From the NCBI GenBank assembly GCA_027717655.1, contig JALLOH010000012.1:1-33628 (forward strand): 33,628 nt of DNA, in the 5' to 3' direction. Each line of letters starts with the position of its first letter. Within the stretch, counting starts at the first letter, position 1. The translations under genes and the position numbers were made by a program. Origin of the DNA: Acidobacteriia bacterium AH_259_A11_L15. GTDB lineage: Bacteria; Acidobacteriota; Terriglobia; Acidiferrales; 2-02-FULL-67-57. A model generated the notes under the pieces. That model searched no databases. It saw only the letters and a program-made list of their open reading frames with translations, and had not been told where the DNA came from. Shown here one piece after another: positions 1-8,844 of this stretch.

Positions 1-28
1 GGAAGTGACCTAAAAACCGAGGCCCTGA

Positions 29-325
29 GTGTCTAAATTAGTGGGGTGCACTACAAAGTTAGCCTTTACACCCTACCTTGTAGTAGACCGAAAAATGAAA
101 GTAATCGAGGCCGTTGAGGAGAGTTGGCGCATGACACGTGGGCACGCGGGGAAAGTGTTCCTTATCGGCTTATTGGCCATTCCTATCGGTATCGCAGGGC
201 TGATCTGCTTCGGTGTGGGAATCATTATAGCTGCTATGTGGATAAAACTAGCTTTCGCTTCACTCTATCATGCGGTCAGTACCTCAGGTAAGGCACCCGT
301 CCAAGAGGGACAACCCGTTACGTAG
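29..325 (+). CDS. C-terminal part of a multi-pass membrane protein
   Basis: About 98 residues from a GTG at 29. The opening part (TPYLVVDRKMKVIEAVEESW followed by RMTRG) matches the pattern of a broad family of bacterial integral membrane proteins in which a helix-rich domain carries a 'PYLIVDR...EALKxSWxLTRG' segment near its C-terminus. After it comes one strongly hydrophobic stretch (about residues 42-70). The usual members are clearly longer, with several helices before this point. Upstream in this frame there is a TAA at 11-13 and a TGA at 26-28, so the N-terminal part is missing or lies in another frame. This is therefore either a truncated remnant or a gene broken near the window edge. 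Function unknown beyond membrane location. Confidence 0.5.
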   Translation: MSKLVGCTTKLAFTPYLVVDRKMKVIEAVEESWRMTRGHAGKVFLIGLLAIPIGIAGLICFGVGIIIAAMWIKLAFASLYHAVSTSGKAPVQEGQPVT

Positions 326-408
326 CACTCAGGTTACAATTGCTTACTCTGTGGGGCAAGTGCTTCTAGAATGGAATAGCAACGGCGAATTCAAAAGTTC
401 TGCCTATT

Positions 409-519
409 GTCGCCAGCAAGACCTCGACGGCAGCGGTGTGGCCCTGCAATGCCGCCTCCATCAAGGCGATCCCGCCATACTCGTCTTTGGCATTGACGTC
501 GGCGCCCCTGGCGGCCGTA
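409..519 (-). pseudogene. Ankyrin-repeat gene fragment
   Basis: Read on the minus strand, this stretch encodes one near-complete ankyrin repeat: a GADVNAKDEYGG turn, then ALMEAALQGHTAAVEVLL, which fits the ankyrin consensus (G-ADVNAxDxxGxTALMxAAxxGHxxxVxxLL). No start codon or further repeats are in frame, and a dispersed repeat lies directly upstream (571-627). It is probably a remnant of a larger ankyrin-repeat protein. The rest of 326-853 shows no intact gene. Confidence 0.55.
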
Positions 520-570
520 GGTGAAGGTCGCGGGCAGGGCGCCGCTCCAGCCGGGGTCCACCGCAGGCTC

Positions 571-627
571 TGTCATTCTGCTTGCCCTGAGCTTGTCGAA
601 GGGAGCGTAGCGAAGAATCTCACCTAA
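571..627. repeat. Dispersed repeat, CCCTGAGC...GAAGGG core
   Basis: Contains TGTCATTCTG, then a core GCCCTGAGCTTGTCGAAGGG (584-603), then GCGAAGAATCTC. The same layout recurs at 25797-25920, and the core alone recurs at 6551, 6626, 6951, 8916, 15925, 17684, 25821 and, in variant form, three times within 23313-23726. It is a non-coding dispersed repeat. Confidence 0.7.
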
Positions 628-853
628 GCAGCCACCTATCCCCGAGCCCTGCCCCCCCAATCAACCATTCAACCAATCAACTATTTAACTAGTTCTCGGG
701 GAAGTTTAGGCGGCGGAGGAGGGAGGGCTCCAAAACCGGGTAAGCTTTCTTGAATCCTCCGTGTCTCCTTGACTTCGCCAATTCGGTAGCGGGATACTCA
801 CAGCAGAATCTTGGACGCAAACGAACGCCGCATGCCTTGGGAGGGTCACTAAA

Positions 854-1375
854 ATGAGTCTGGCGACTACTGAGTTATTCTGGCGGCCCACGTTCCAGAC
901 GCTCTATGAAGCATATTACCAAGAGCTTGCTTCCGAAGCCTTGATGCGGAGATGGCAGAGGATTGACATCTCCACAAGCTTCTTGGTGGCCGCCACAGCC
1001 TCTGGGTCTGCAATCACAGGCTGGAGCCTCTGGAGCAATCCCAAATGGCAGTTTCTTTGGGCTTTTATTGCTGGCCTTGCAGCTGTGGCATCCATCCTTC
1101 ATAGAACTATGGCAGTTCCTGACCGTCTCAAGGAGCAAGAAGAGCTTCGTCGTGCGTTTTCGGAGCTCCGTGTTGACCTTGAGACTTTTCGACAGCAACT
1201 ACTCATTGGCATTGAGCCGAACGACGCCAACACTAGATACGATAAACTGCGCAGGAGACTAGCGCAGCACATAGGGCGGGCGAATCCCGACATTGGGTTT
1301 ACGATCCGACTGCGCAACCGTGTTCAAGAGCAGCTTGACGACAAGCTAAGACAGGAGGGATACGTTGATGAATAG
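854..1375 (+). CDS. SLATT-like two-helix membrane protein
   Basis: 173 residues, ATG at 854 with a good GGGAGGG ribosome site at 839-845. Layout: a charged, helical N-terminus (1-38), two hydrophobic helices (about 40-60 and 66-83) joined by a short Trp-rich turn, then a long charged helix likely to form a coiled coil (88-117) and a basic C-terminal part. This short-N-terminus, two-TM, long-cytoplasmic-helix plan resembles SLATT-type proteins, proposed pore-forming effectors in nucleotide-signalled defence systems. The match is by architecture, not by an exact motif. No SMODS or other nucleotide-synthase gene is visible nearby. Its stop overlaps the start of the proline-rich gene at 1368, so the two are probably co-translated. 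Confidence 0.55.
   Translation: MSLATTELFWRPTFQTLYEAYYQELASEALMRRWQRIDISTSFLVAATASGSAITGWSLWSNPKWQFLWAFIAGLAAVASILHRTMAVPDRLKEQEELRRAFSELRVDLETFRQQLLIGIEPNDANTRYDKLRRRLAQHIGRANPDIGFTIRLRNRVQEQLDDKLRQEGYVDE
1353..1358 (+). promoter_or_regulatory. Ribosome binding site for the proline-rich gene
   Basis: A perfect AGGAGG lies inside the last codons of the SLATT-like gene, 9 bases before the ATG at 1368. It decides the start of the small downstream gene and supports that gene being real rather than a low-complexity accident. Confidence 0.7.
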
Positions 1376-1574
1376 AGAGCAAGCACAAATAAATCTGACG
1401 AGGGCTGGCCCTCCGCGGCCACCTGGCCCTCCGCGACGACCTGGCCCTCTGCCTGGCCCTCCGCGACGACCTGGCCCTCCGCCTGGCCCTCCGCGGCCAC
1501 CTGGCCCACCAGCCCCCCCGAAGCCAGTGCCCAAAGAAGGTCCGCCGAAACCTCCCATCGCCAGCCTCTGTTGA
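1368..1574 (+). CDS. Small proline-rich protein
   Basis: 68 residues. The first dozen or so residues (MNREQAQINLTRAG) are ordinary; the rest is nearly all Pro, Gly and Arg in GPPRPPGPP-like units, ending in a PKPVPKEGPPKPP stretch. It should form an extended polyproline rod with many PxxP motifs. The ATG overlaps the preceding stop by 8 bases and has a perfect ribosome site, so it is coupled to the SLATT-like gene. The repeats arise from tandem CTGGCCCTCCG-type units in the DNA, which leave other frames open by chance. Function unknown; a partner or regulator of the membrane protein is an inference. Confidence 0.6.
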   Translation: MNREQAQINLTRAGPPRPPGPPRRPGPLPGPPRRPGPPPGPPRPPGPPAPPKPVPKEGPPKPPIASLC

Positions 1575-1623
1575 ACCAACTAGCGGGCGCTCGGGCGACA
1601 GGGAAGTTCTCGCTTACCTTTCC

Positions 1624-1920
1624 TCAGCCCAGCGCGTAGTCCGGGTAAGGCCATTGGGGTGCTGGTGCTGGGCCGGGGAGTACATAGCGCCTCATGGCCG
1701 CGTCGCAGATAGCATAGCCCCAATTGATGAGCTCAGCTTGTTCGCTCTCGGTGAAACGATTAAGCCGCGTGCGGATTGAGGCAAGCTCCTTTCTCTTGGC
1801 ATCGTCGCACTCAAGCTACGCCTCCGCCGTGAGCTAGGAGTTGAGGCGTGGGTCGTTTACCTTCCCTGATTAGACCACGCTACCATTTCCTTTGTTAGGG
1901 AATCTCAGCCTCGTTAAAAG
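1624..1920 (-). pseudogene. Patatin-like phospholipase C-terminus, decayed
   Basis: On the minus strand one frame reads RTRLNRFTESEQAELINWGY, then AICDAAMRRYVLPGPAPAP, WPYPDYALG and a TGA at 1624-1626. The 'LINWGYxxCDAAMR' pattern is typical of the C-terminal end of patatin-like phospholipases. Upstream in the same frame are two TAG codons and one TAA (at roughly 1814, 1833 and 1869), each within protein-like sequence, so the gene is dead. No N-terminal GxSxG part is present. It fills most of the gap between the proline-rich gene and the next small gene. Confidence 0.55.
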
Positions 1921-1930
1921 GAAGGTTGTG

Positions 1931-2146
1931 TCAGTCTACCGCCTGAGGAACCTGAAGGTCGGTTAGGGTTTCGTCCCCGACGGGTTCTGCCTTAGTGGGA
2001 CCGGCGACCCTTTTCTTGTCCGTCACCCATTTTCTGCCCTGCCACTTCTGCACAACAACAGAGCCGTCTGGATAGGTGACAATGCGACCGGGAGAGCCGC
2101 CCACGGAGGTAGGAGATACAAGAATAAGCTTCGGCCTGCGCTCCAT
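1931..2146 (-). CDS. Small hypothetical protein
   Basis: 71 residues from an ATG at 2146 (a TTG two codons earlier is possible). It contains VTYPDGSVVVQKWQGRKWV, which looks like a beta hairpin, and an acidic C-terminus. I do not recognise a family. No strong ribosome site precedes it and it lies in a patch with two decayed genes, so it may itself be a fragment. Composition is less GC-rich than the neighbouring peptidase gene. Confidence 0.4.
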   Translation of the reverse strand: MERRPKLILVSPTSVGGSPGRIVTYPDGSVVVQKWQGRKWVTDKKRVAGPTKAEPVGDETLTDLQVPQAVD

Positions 2147-2249
2147 AGCCAACTCTGGATGCCACCATCTTAGGCTGCGCTCGCAGGGAAGTCAACGCGG
2201 AAAGGCGCTGGGGGACGCTCAGAGCAGGGGTCGGGCTTCGCCGGGCCCG

Positions 2250-4385
2250 TTACTCTCCTTCTGGTAGCACCCCGAGCTGCCAGAAGAGGAACAGCAGGGT
2301 GTCGGTCGAGTCCTCGATTTGTTGGCTGACCGGGCGGCCGCCGGAGTGACCCGACTTGGTGTCGTACTTGAGGATCACCGGCTTGTCGGAGCCGTTAGCC
2401 CACTGCACCAAGGCGGCCATCTTGCGGGCGTGCAGAGGCGCGACGCGGGTGTCCGAATCCCCGGTGATGAACAGGACCGCCGGGTATTCGGTACCGCGCT
2501 TCACGTTGTGGTAGGGCGAGTACTCGAGCAGGGTGCGGAACTGCTCGGGGTCTTCCGCGGAGCCGTACTCGGGCACCCAGAAGCGCGCCACCAAGAACTC
2601 TTGGTAGCGGAGCATGTCGAGCAGCGGGTAGCGGCACACCACGGCGCCGAACAGGTCGGGCCGCTGGGTCATCGCCGCGCCCACCAGCAGGCCGCCGTTG
2701 CTCCCGCCCGCAATGGCCAGCCGCTCGGCCCGGGTGTAGCCGTTCTGGATCAGCCACTCGGCGGCGGCGAAGAAGTCGTCGAAGACGTTCTGCTTTTTCT
2801 CCCCCATCCCGGCGCGGTGCCACTCCTCGCCGAACTCCCCGCCCCCGCGCAGGTTGGCCACGGCGAAGACGCCCCCGTGCTCGGCCCAGACCACCGCCGT
2901 CGAGGAAAAGAAAGGCGTCAAGCTGATGTTGAAGCCGCCATAACCCGTCAGGTAGGTGGGATTCGAGCCATCCAGCCGAATGCCCTTCTTGTGCACCAGG
3001 AACATCGGCACCAGGGTCTTGTCCTTGGACTCGTACCAGACCTGGCGCACGGTGAACTGCTCGGAGTCGACCGGGATGTCGGGCCGCGCCCAGACCTGCT
3101 GCTGGCCGGTAGAGACCTGGTAGCGGAAGATGGTGCTGGGGATGGGGAAGGAACTGAAGGTGTAGAAGGCTTCGTTGCTGTCCCAGCGGCCGCTGACGCC
3201 GGTGATCGTGCCCAGCGACGGGAACTCGATGTCGCGCACATAGGTGCCGTCCGGCTCGAACACCTGGACGAAAGAGCGAACGTTCCGCAGGTAGTTGACG
3301 AAAATCTTCCCCCCCGCCAGCGACGTCCCCCGAATTACCGCTTCGCTTTCGGGAATCACTTCCCGCCAGTTCTCCCGGGCGGGGTTCTTCAGGTCGACGC
3401 CCAGGACGCGGTTGTTCGGCGCCTGCCAGTTGGTCTGCATAAAAAGGGTGTCGCCGCCGACCTCGCCGAAGAAGCGCGCCTCGATGTCGTTCACGAGCGG
3501 GCGAATCGGGCCCCCCGCTTCCCGGTCCTGATAGTAAATCTCGGTCTTGGGGGCCGCTGACCCGTGCAGGACGTGGATGAGGAGGTAGCGGCCGTCCTCC
3601 GAGAGCCGGGCAAGGATGATCTTGCTCTTGTCGTAGCCCTCGCCGAAGAGCAGCTTATCGGAGGCCGGGTCGCTGCCCATGCGGTGGAAGTAAACCCGCG
3701 GGCCCTCCTCGGTGTGCCGGGTGTAGTAGAGGCCTTGCTTGTCCGGGGTGAAGAAGCCGCCGCCGAAAAGAAAGTAGCGCGCCTGAGGGAGCTCGTCGGG
3801 CAGGTGCTGGCGGGTGTCGACCTCGAGGAAGCGGATGCGGGTTTCATCCTTACCGCCCTCGCGGATGCCGTAGGCGAGCAGCCGGCCGTCTTCGGAAACA
3901 TCGACGAGGCTGACCGAGGTGGTGTGGTCGGGACTCATCGGGTGGGGGTCGATGAGCGCCTGGTCTTCGCCCTCCAGGCCCTCGCGCAAATAGAGAACCG
4001 AGAGGTCCTGGTCGGCCTGGCGCTTGAAGAAGAAGTAGCGGCCGTGACGCACCCGCGGGGAGCCGAGCGTGTCGATGCGCATCAGCTCGGTGAGCCGCTT
4101 CCGCAGCTCTTCCCGGCCGGCGACCTGGCCGAGCAGCGCTTCGGTGTATTCGTTCTGCGCTTCGATCCAGGCGCGGGTCTCGGGCGCCTGCTGGTCCTCC
4201 AACCACCGATAGGGATCAACAACCTCGACTCCGTGCAGAGCTTCCGTGACGGGGACGCGCTTGGTCTCGGGCGGGCCCGCGGGCCGGTCGGCCCACCCGG
4301 GCGCGGCCAGCAGGGCCAGCAGACCCACCAGGCCAAGTACAGCAAGAAAAGGATAAGAATTCTTCCGGTTCGCAAAGGCAGGCAT
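2250..4385 (-). CDS. Prolyl oligopeptidase (S9A), secreted
   Basis: 711 residues. I chose the ATG at 4385: it has GGAGG ten bases upstream and begins a clear signal peptide (basic MPAFANRKN, hydrophobic core, ending near APGWA). An earlier in-frame start at 4433 would place 16 residues before the signal. The N-terminal half matches the prolyl oligopeptidase start ('[10 protein letters not shown]') and seven-bladed propeller; the C-terminal alpha/beta hydrolase has the nucleophile in GGSNGG (Ser562), Asp645 in TGDSDTRV and His680 in KSGHSGG. It should cleave short proline-containing peptides outside the cytoplasm. It is divergent from acs across a 132-bp gap. Confidence 0.95.
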   Translation of the reverse strand: MPAFANRKNSYPFLAVLGLVGLLALLAAPGWADRPAGPPETKRVPVTEALHGVEVVDPYRWLEDQQAPETRAWIEAQNEYTEALLGQVAGREELRKRLTELMRIDTLGSPRVRHGRYFFFKRQADQDLSVLYLREGLEGEDQALIDPHPMSPDHTTSVSLVDVSEDGRLLAYGIREGGKDETRIRFLEVDTRQHLPDELPQARYFLFGGGFFTPDKQGLYYTRHTEEGPRVYFHRMGSDPASDKLLFGEGYDKSKIILARLSEDGRYLLIHVLHGSAAPKTEIYYQDREAGGPIRPLVNDIEARFFGEVGGDTLFMQTNWQAPNNRVLGVDLKNPARENWREVIPESEAVIRGTSLAGGKIFVNYLRNVRSFVQVFEPDGTYVRDIEFPSLGTITGVSGRWDSNEAFYTFSSFPIPSTIFRYQVSTGQQQVWARPDIPVDSEQFTVRQVWYESKDKTLVPMFLVHKKGIRLDGSNPTYLTGYGGFNISLTPFFSSTAVVWAEHGGVFAVANLRGGGEFGEEWHRAGMGEKKQNVFDDFFAAAEWLIQNGYTRAERLAIAGGSNGGLLVGAAMTQRPDLFGAVVCRYPLLDMLRYQEFLVARFWVPEYGSAEDPEQFRTLLEYSPYHNVKRGTEYPAVLFITGDSDTRVAPLHARKMAALVQWANGSDKPVILKYDTKSGHSGGRPVSQQIEDSTDTLLFLFWQLGVLPEGE

Positions 4386-4517
4386 GGGAGCGGCTCCTCC
4401 TATCGAGGTGAACGCGGATTTTCTCATAACCAAGAATCAAAAATCCAGTCCGGCGCCCGCCTTTGATAGAATAGGTGCCTTTCCGAATCAATTTGGCAAT
4501 CCAAGGGGACGCACGCT

Positions 4518-6518
4518 ATGGCTCGTGCACGCAAACAGCAGGCCGCCAAGAAGGCTCGAGCGGCCCGGGGAGAAGAAAGGCTGGCCGCCCTGTCGGCGGA
4601 GAAGCGCTCCTTCAAGCCGCCGGCGGAGTTCCGGCGGCAGGCCAACTGCCGCGACCCCAAGGTCTACCGGCGCGCGGCGCGCCACCCGGAGAAGTTCTGG
4701 GCGGGCTGGGCGCGGCAACTGGAGTGGTCGAAGCCCTCGCGGAAAGTCTTGGAGTGGAAGGCGCCCGATGCCCGCTGGTTCGTGGGCGGGAAGCTGAACG
4801 CCAGCGTCAACTGCCTGGACCGGCACGTGCGGACGGCGCGGCGCAACAAGGCGGCGCTGATTTGGGAAGGAGAGCCGGGCGACCGGCGCACCTACACCTA
4901 CTGGGACCTCTACAGGGAGGTGAACCGGTTCGCCAACGTGCTGAAGCGATTGCATGTGCGCAAGGGCGACCGGGTGGCCATCTACCTGCCGATGATTCCG
5001 GAGGCGGCCATCGCCATGCTGGCCTGCGCCCGCATCGGCGCCATCCATTCGGTAGTCTTCGGAGGCTTCAGTGCGGAGGCGCTGCGCGACCGCATCAACG
5101 ACGCCCAGGCCAAGGTGCTGATCACGGCCGACGGCGGTTATCGCCGCGGCGCGGTGCTGCCGTTGAAGCAGTGGGCGGACGAGGCGCTCCAGCGCGCACC
5201 CTCCATCGAGAAGGTGGTCATCGTCAAGCGCGGCGGGCAAGACTTCCCCGTGCACATCAAAGAAGGGCGCGACCACTGGTGGCACCGCCTGATGCAGGAC
5301 GCGCCCGCCTGGTGCGAGCCCGCCGCGATGGATTCAGAAGATATCCTCTACACCCTCTACACCTCGGGCACCACCGGGAAGCCGAAGGGCGTGGTGCACA
5401 CCACCGCCGGGTACCTGGTCGGCGTCCTGGCCACCACCCGCTGGGTCTTCGACCTCAAGGACGAAGACGTCTTTTGGTGCACGGCCGACATCGGCTGGGT
5501 GACCGGGCACAGCTACAGCGTCTACGGGCCGCTGGCCTGCGGGGCGACCACGCTGATGTACGAGGGCGCGCCCGACTGGCCGGCGCGCGACCGCTTCTGG
5601 GAGTTGTGCGAGCGCCACGGCGTCACCGTCTTCTACACCGCCCCCACCGCCATCCGCGCTTTTATGAAGTGGGGCGCCGAGCACATCCGCCGGCACGACC
5701 TCTCCCGGTTGCGCCTGATCGGCACGGTGGGCGAGCCCATCAACCCGGAAGTCTGGGTCTGGTATCACCGGACGGTGGGCGGCGGCCGCTGCCCGGTGGT
5801 GGACACCTGGTGGCAGACCGAGACCGGGCACATCTTGATTACCCCGCTGCCGGGCCTGACCGCGCTCAGGCCCGGCTCGGCCACGCTTCCCTTCCCCGGA
5901 ATCTCGGCCGAGGTCGTGGACGGCTTCGGCGAGCCGGTCAAAAAGGGCGGCGGCTACCTGGTGCTGACCCGCCCCTGGCCGGGAATGCTGCGGGGCATCT
6001 GGGGCGACCCGGCCCGCTACCGCAAGCAGTACTGGGCGAGATTTCCCGGAATTTACTTCACCGGCGACGGCGCCAAGCGCGGCCCCGACGGCTACTTCTG
6101 GCTGCTGGGCCGGGTGGACGACGTCTTGAACGTGGGCGGGCATCGCATCGGCACCGCGGAAGTCGAAAGCGCCCTAGTGCACCACCCGGCGGTGGCCGAG
6201 GCGGCCGTGGTGGGTGTCCCCCACGAGCTGAAAGGCGAAGCCATCGCCGCCTTCGTCACCCTCAAAGACGGCGCCCGGCCCTACGGCCACCTGGGGGAGG
6301 ACCTGAAGGAGCACGTGGTCAAGCGCATCGGGGCGATTGCCCGGCCGGAGCGGGTCATCCTGGCCGCCGATTTGCCCAAGACCCGCAGCGGGAAGATTAT
6401 GCGGCGCCTGCTCCGCGACGTTGCCACCGGCCGCGCCCTGGGCGACGTCTCCACCCTCGCCGACCCCTCCGTCCTCGAGGCCCTCAAAGCCCGCTACGCC
6501 GAAGACCCTTCGGCTTAG
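4518..6518 (+). CDS. acs: Acetyl-CoA synthetase
   Basis: 666 residues, ATG at 4518 preceded by AAGGGGA. It makes acetyl-CoA from acetate, ATP and CoA through acetyl-AMP. Features: N-terminal acetyl-CoA synthetase cap; phosphate-binding [11 protein letters not shown] (about 281-291); DTWWQTETG (about 429-437), whose Trp limits the acyl pocket to acetate/propionate in this family; C-terminal [11 protein letters not shown] (620-630), whose Lys626 is the catalytic lysine and the usual site of control by acetylation. Length is normal for Acs. An acetate kinase gene lies elsewhere in the window (17712-18935). A TAGAAT at 4467-4472 could be the -10 box. Confidence 0.95.
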   Translation: MARARKQQAAKKARAARGEERLAALSAEKRSFKPPAEFRRQANCRDPKVYRRAARHPEKFWAGWARQLEWSKPSRKVLEWKAPDARWFVGGKLNASVNCLDRHVRTARRNKAALIWEGEPGDRRTYTYWDLYREVNRFANVLKRLHVRKGDRVAIYLPMIPEAAIAMLACARIGAIHSVVFGGFSAEALRDRINDAQAKVLITADGGYRRGAVLPLKQWADEALQRAPSIEKVVIVKRGGQDFPVHIKEGRDHWWHRLMQDAPAWCEPAAMDSEDILYTLYTSGTTGKPKGVVHTTAGYLVGVLATTRWVFDLKDEDVFWCTADIGWVTGHSYSVYGPLACGATTLMYEGAPDWPARDRFWELCERHGVTVFYTAPTAIRAFMKWGAEHIRRHDLSRLRLIGTVGEPINPEVWVWYHRTVGGGRCPVVDTWWQTETGHILITPLPGLTALRPGSATLPFPGISAEVVDGFGEPVKKGGGYLVLTRPWPGMLRGIWGDPARYRKQYWARFPGIYFTGDGAKRGPDGYFWLLGRVDDVLNVGGHRIGTAEVESALVHHPAVAEAAVVGVPHELKGEAIAAFVTLKDGARPYGHLGEDLKEHVVKRIGAIARPERVILAADLPKTRSGKIMRRLLRDVATGRALGDVSTLADPSVLEALKARYAEDPSA

Positions 6519-6550
6519 CTCCCTTCGGCTACGCTTCCTTCGCCCTCGCT

Positions 6551-6645
6551 CCCTTCGCTTTTGCTCAGGGCAAGCAGGACAGGCAGGGCAAGCGCCGAGT
6601 TAGGGCAGCGGCCAGTGGCCGGCGACCCTTCGACTTCGCTCAGGG
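6551..6645. repeat. Two copies of the dispersed CCCTTCG...CTCAGGG core
   Basis: Cores at 6551-6570 and 6626-6645, both in the orientation opposite to the copy at 584. They start a repeat-only region (6519-7034) between acs and lipA in which I see no gene. Confidence 0.7.
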
Positions 6646-6668
6646 CAAGCCAGCGACCAGTGAATTCG

Positions 6669-6718
6669 GTGGGGCAGGCATTCTTGCCTGCCCGCGCAGA
6701 CAGGAATGTCTGCGCCAC
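6669..6718. repeat. 50-bp palindromic repeat, copy 1 of 3
   Basis: Starts GTGGGGCAGGCATTCTTGCC and ends ATGTCTGCGCCAC. The left part folds on itself (GGGCAGGCA/TGCCTGCCC), the second part also (CAGACA..TGTCTG), and the ends GTGG/CCAC pair. Near-identical copies are at 8990-9039 and 15812-15861, always just outside a gene end. Confidence 0.75.
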
Positions 6719-6761
6719 CAAGCTTTTCCTTTTCGGGGTGGCACCTACCCCCTTGCTCTTA

Positions 6762-6801
6762 CCCGACACGCCGTGTCGGAGGCCCGACACGGCGTGTCGG
6801 G
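6762..6801. repeat. Double palindrome, CCGACACG type
   Basis: Two 17-bp near-perfect palindromes, 6763-6779 and 6784-6800, separated by 4 bases. They are exact reverse complements of each other, differing only in the central base. The whole can form either two small hairpins or one long one. A sister structure lies at 6844-6879. Confidence 0.75.
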
Positions 6802-6843
6802 GGCATCCTACAAGCTGGCCGCACCCTACCCCTTGGGTTCCCT

Positions 6844-6879
6844 GGCCACGCCGTGGCCGGGGCTGGCCACGGCGTGGCC
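6844..6879. repeat. Double palindrome, GGCCACG type
   Basis: Two 15-bp palindromes (6844-6858 and 6865-6879), again reverse complements differing at the centre. They share the ACG-C/G-CGT core with the 6762 pair, but the outer arms differ in a way that keeps pairing. Confidence 0.75.
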
Positions 6880-6897
6880 GGACGCTTCCCGAACCGG

Positions 6898-7012
6898 TGT
6901 AGGGGCGGGCTTCATGCCCGCCCGCGGCGGGGGACCCTCCGGCTCCGCTCCCTTCGACTTCGCTCAGGGTCTTCGCTCTGCTTCGACAGGGCAGGTGAAC
7001 CCCCGCCCTACA
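6898..7012. repeat. Long hairpin repeat, copy 1
   Basis: Begins GTAGGGGCGGGCTTCATGCC and ends CCCGCCCTAC, so the ends pair; the middle holds a CCCTTCGACTTCGCTCAGGG core. A second copy at 8845-8981 shares more than 50 identical central bases, with paired changes in the arms. It ends a few bases before the lipA start region. Confidence 0.7.
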
Positions 7013-7040
7013 TGGAACAGCGTGCTAGAATAGTTTGGCT

Positions 7041-7955
7041 ATGGGCGCCAGCCTTCCCATCATCCAACCCAGCCAGCCGCCGCCGCTCGTGCGCCGACCG
7101 GAGTGGCTAAAGGTGCGGCTGCCGGGCGGCGATAAGTACACCGAGCTCAAGGCGCTGGTGAGGCGGCAAGGCCTGCACACCGTGTGCGAGTCGGCCCGCT
7201 GCCCGAACGTGGCCGAATGCTGGGGCCACGGCACCGCCACCTTCATGATTCTCGGCAACCTCTGCACGCGCGCCTGCGGCTTCTGCGCGGTGCCGCATGG
7301 AAAGCCGCTGGGACTCGACACCGATGAGCCCCGCCGGGTGGCCGAAGCGGTGCGGACGATGGGGCTCGACTACGCGGTGGTGACTTCGGTCAACCGCGAC
7401 GACCTCGAAGACGGCGGCGCCGCCATCTTTGCCGAGACCATCCGCGCCCTCCGCCGCGCGGTACCCGGCTGCAAGGTGGAAGTCTTGATCCCCGACTTCC
7501 GCGGCAACTGGGCGGCGCTCAAGACGGTTATCGAGGCGCGGCCCGAGGTTTTGAACCACAACACCGAAACCGTGCCGCGGCTCTACCGCCGGGTGCGGAT
7601 GGGCGCTGTCTATGGGCGCTCGCTGGAGTTGCTGCGGCGCGCCAAGCAACTCGCTCCCCACCTGCCCACCAAGAGCGGCCTCATGCTCGGGCTGGGTGAG
7701 ACCTACGAGGAGATTCTCCAGACGCTCGGCGACCTGCGCGCCCAGCAGGTCGACATCGTCACCGTAGGCCAGTACCTCCAGCCCACCCGCAACCATCTAC
7801 CCGTCGTCCGCTTCTATCACCCCGAGGAGTTCGCCCGCCTCAAGCGCGACGGCGAAGCCCTCGGCCTCCGCCACGTCGAAGCCGGCCCGCTGGTCCGCTC
7901 CTCCTACCACGCCCACGACCAGCAAACCGCCGCGGCCGGGAATCTCGAGACCTAG
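7041..7955 (+). CDS. lipA: Lipoyl synthase
   Basis: 304 residues. This radical SAM enzyme inserts two sulfurs into protein-bound octanoyl groups to make lipoyl cofactors for the 2-oxoacid dehydrogenases and the glycine cleavage system. Both iron-sulfur sites are present: the auxiliary cluster motif [12 protein letters not shown] (Cys49, 54, 60) and the radical SAM motif CTRACGFC (Cys75, 79, 82), plus the conserved C-terminal RSSYHA with the serine that ligates the auxiliary cluster. Start taken as the ATG at 7041; a TTG at 7035 is in frame. No ribosome site precedes it, and a TAGAAT box sits at 7026-7031, so the message may be leaderless. No lipB is adjacent. Confidence 0.95.
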   Translation: MGASLPIIQPSQPPPLVRRPEWLKVRLPGGDKYTELKALVRRQGLHTVCESARCPNVAECWGHGTATFMILGNLCTRACGFCAVPHGKPLGLDTDEPRRVAEAVRTMGLDYAVVTSVNRDDLEDGGAAIFAETIRALRRAVPGCKVEVLIPDFRGNWAALKTVIEARPEVLNHNTETVPRLYRRVRMGAVYGRSLELLRRAKQLAPHLPTKSGLMLGLGETYEEILQTLGDLRAQQVDIVTVGQYLQPTRNHLPVVRFYHPEEFARLKRDGEALGLRHVEAGPLVRSSYHAHDQQTAAAGNLET

Positions 7956-7985
7956 GACAAACCCAACAAATTAGGAGACCCACAC

Positions 7986-8765
7986 CTGCGCAATCCACTG
8001 AAACTTGGCCATTGGATAGTCCTGGGCTTGCTCCTGCTGGGGGCAGGGTTCTTCTTCTCCAAGGCGACTTACACCGTCACGGTGAAAAACTCTTTTTCGC
8101 CTGTCCCCGTAAGGGTGTTTGCGGACGGCCAGCCGCTTGGGATTGACCACCAGCAGGGAGGCACCGTCTCACTGGGCAAACGCCGGATCGAGATGTGGAT
8201 GAAGAAGTACCCGAGGTTTACCGCGCAAGTCCTTTCCCCCTGTGGGGACTGGAAAGAAGACGTGGACCTAATACGCCAAACCTTCACGCCGCCTCTCTAC
8301 ATGGACGCGGTAGCCGACAGGGAAACTACCCTGGCCCTTTGGATCGACAACCGCGAGGGCCCGCACGCAAAGCTGGCCCTTGGACAGCTTGCTCTCGAAA
8401 TCCCGGCCCAGTGGTCAGGGGAGTGGCGCATCCCCATCCCTGACTGTGGGGGAGACATTGCAGTGCTCCTGAATGAAGAACGGGTCGGGACTCTTCCCAC
8501 CCAGCAACAACTGTCGCAAACACCAGCTATGGTCCCCGCTTTCCTGGTGGATGTTTCCGGCAGGCATTGCTACCGTTTCCGCGAAATTAATTATACGACC
8601 GAGACATTCAGCCGTGAGACGCCGCGGGAGGAACGGCTGCGCGGCCGCCGGTATTACCAACTTCCCTCCTCAGTAGACTATTTCCTTACCCCGGCGCCCG
8701 GCTCGATTCGATTGCCCTTTGACAATCTGTCCGCTCGCAAGCATGAACTGACCGATTGCCAGTAG
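7986..8765 (+). CDS. Membrane-anchored protein of unknown function, possible CTG start
   Basis: About 259 residues if started at the CTG at 7986, which has AGGAG at 7973-7977 eight bases before it. The usual start codons in this frame begin only at a TTG at 8028, inside the hydrophobic segment and without a ribosome site. The longer reading gives a basic RNPLKLGHW head, one transmembrane helix (about 10-27), then a predicted extracytoplasmic beta-rich domain of about 230 residues. No family recognised. It follows lipA by 30 bases, may be co-transcribed, and is less GC-rich than lipA. Confidence 0.65.
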   Translation: MRNPLKLGHWIVLGLLLLGAGFFFSKATYTVTVKNSFSPVPVRVFADGQPLGIDHQQGGTVSLGKRRIEMWMKKYPRFTAQVLSPCGDWKEDVDLIRQTFTPPLYMDAVADRETTLALWIDNREGPHAKLALGQLALEIPAQWSGEWRIPIPDCGGDIAVLLNEERVGTLPTQQQLSQTPAMVPAFLVDVSGRHCYRFREINYTTETFSRETPREERLRGRRYYQLPSSVDYFLTPAPGSIRLPFDNLSARKHELTDCQ

Positions 8766-8773
8766 AGCCCGCC

Positions 8774-8842
8774 ATGGGACTCTCTCAAACCTACGCGCTG
8801 GGGCTGGCGCTGCTGGGCGCCTGGGGCCTTTTCACCTGGCGG
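8774..8842 (+). pseudogene. Start of a small membrane protein, cut by a repeat
   Basis: An ATG at 8774 begins a hydrophobic segment (MGLSQTYALGLALLGAWGLF, then TWR) that looks like a real single-helix N-terminus. At about 8845 the frame runs into the long hairpin repeat and continues only as repeat-derived sequence. Either a small gene was truncated by the repeat or this is a chance frame. Confidence 0.3.
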
Positions 8843-8844
8843 AT

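Noticed and set aside
1324-1579. Minus-strand Gly-rich and Glu/Gln-rich small proteins
   Set aside because: Mirror frames of the GGCCCTCCG repeats in the proline-rich gene. Only the plus-strand frame has a ribosome site and coupling to a real gene.
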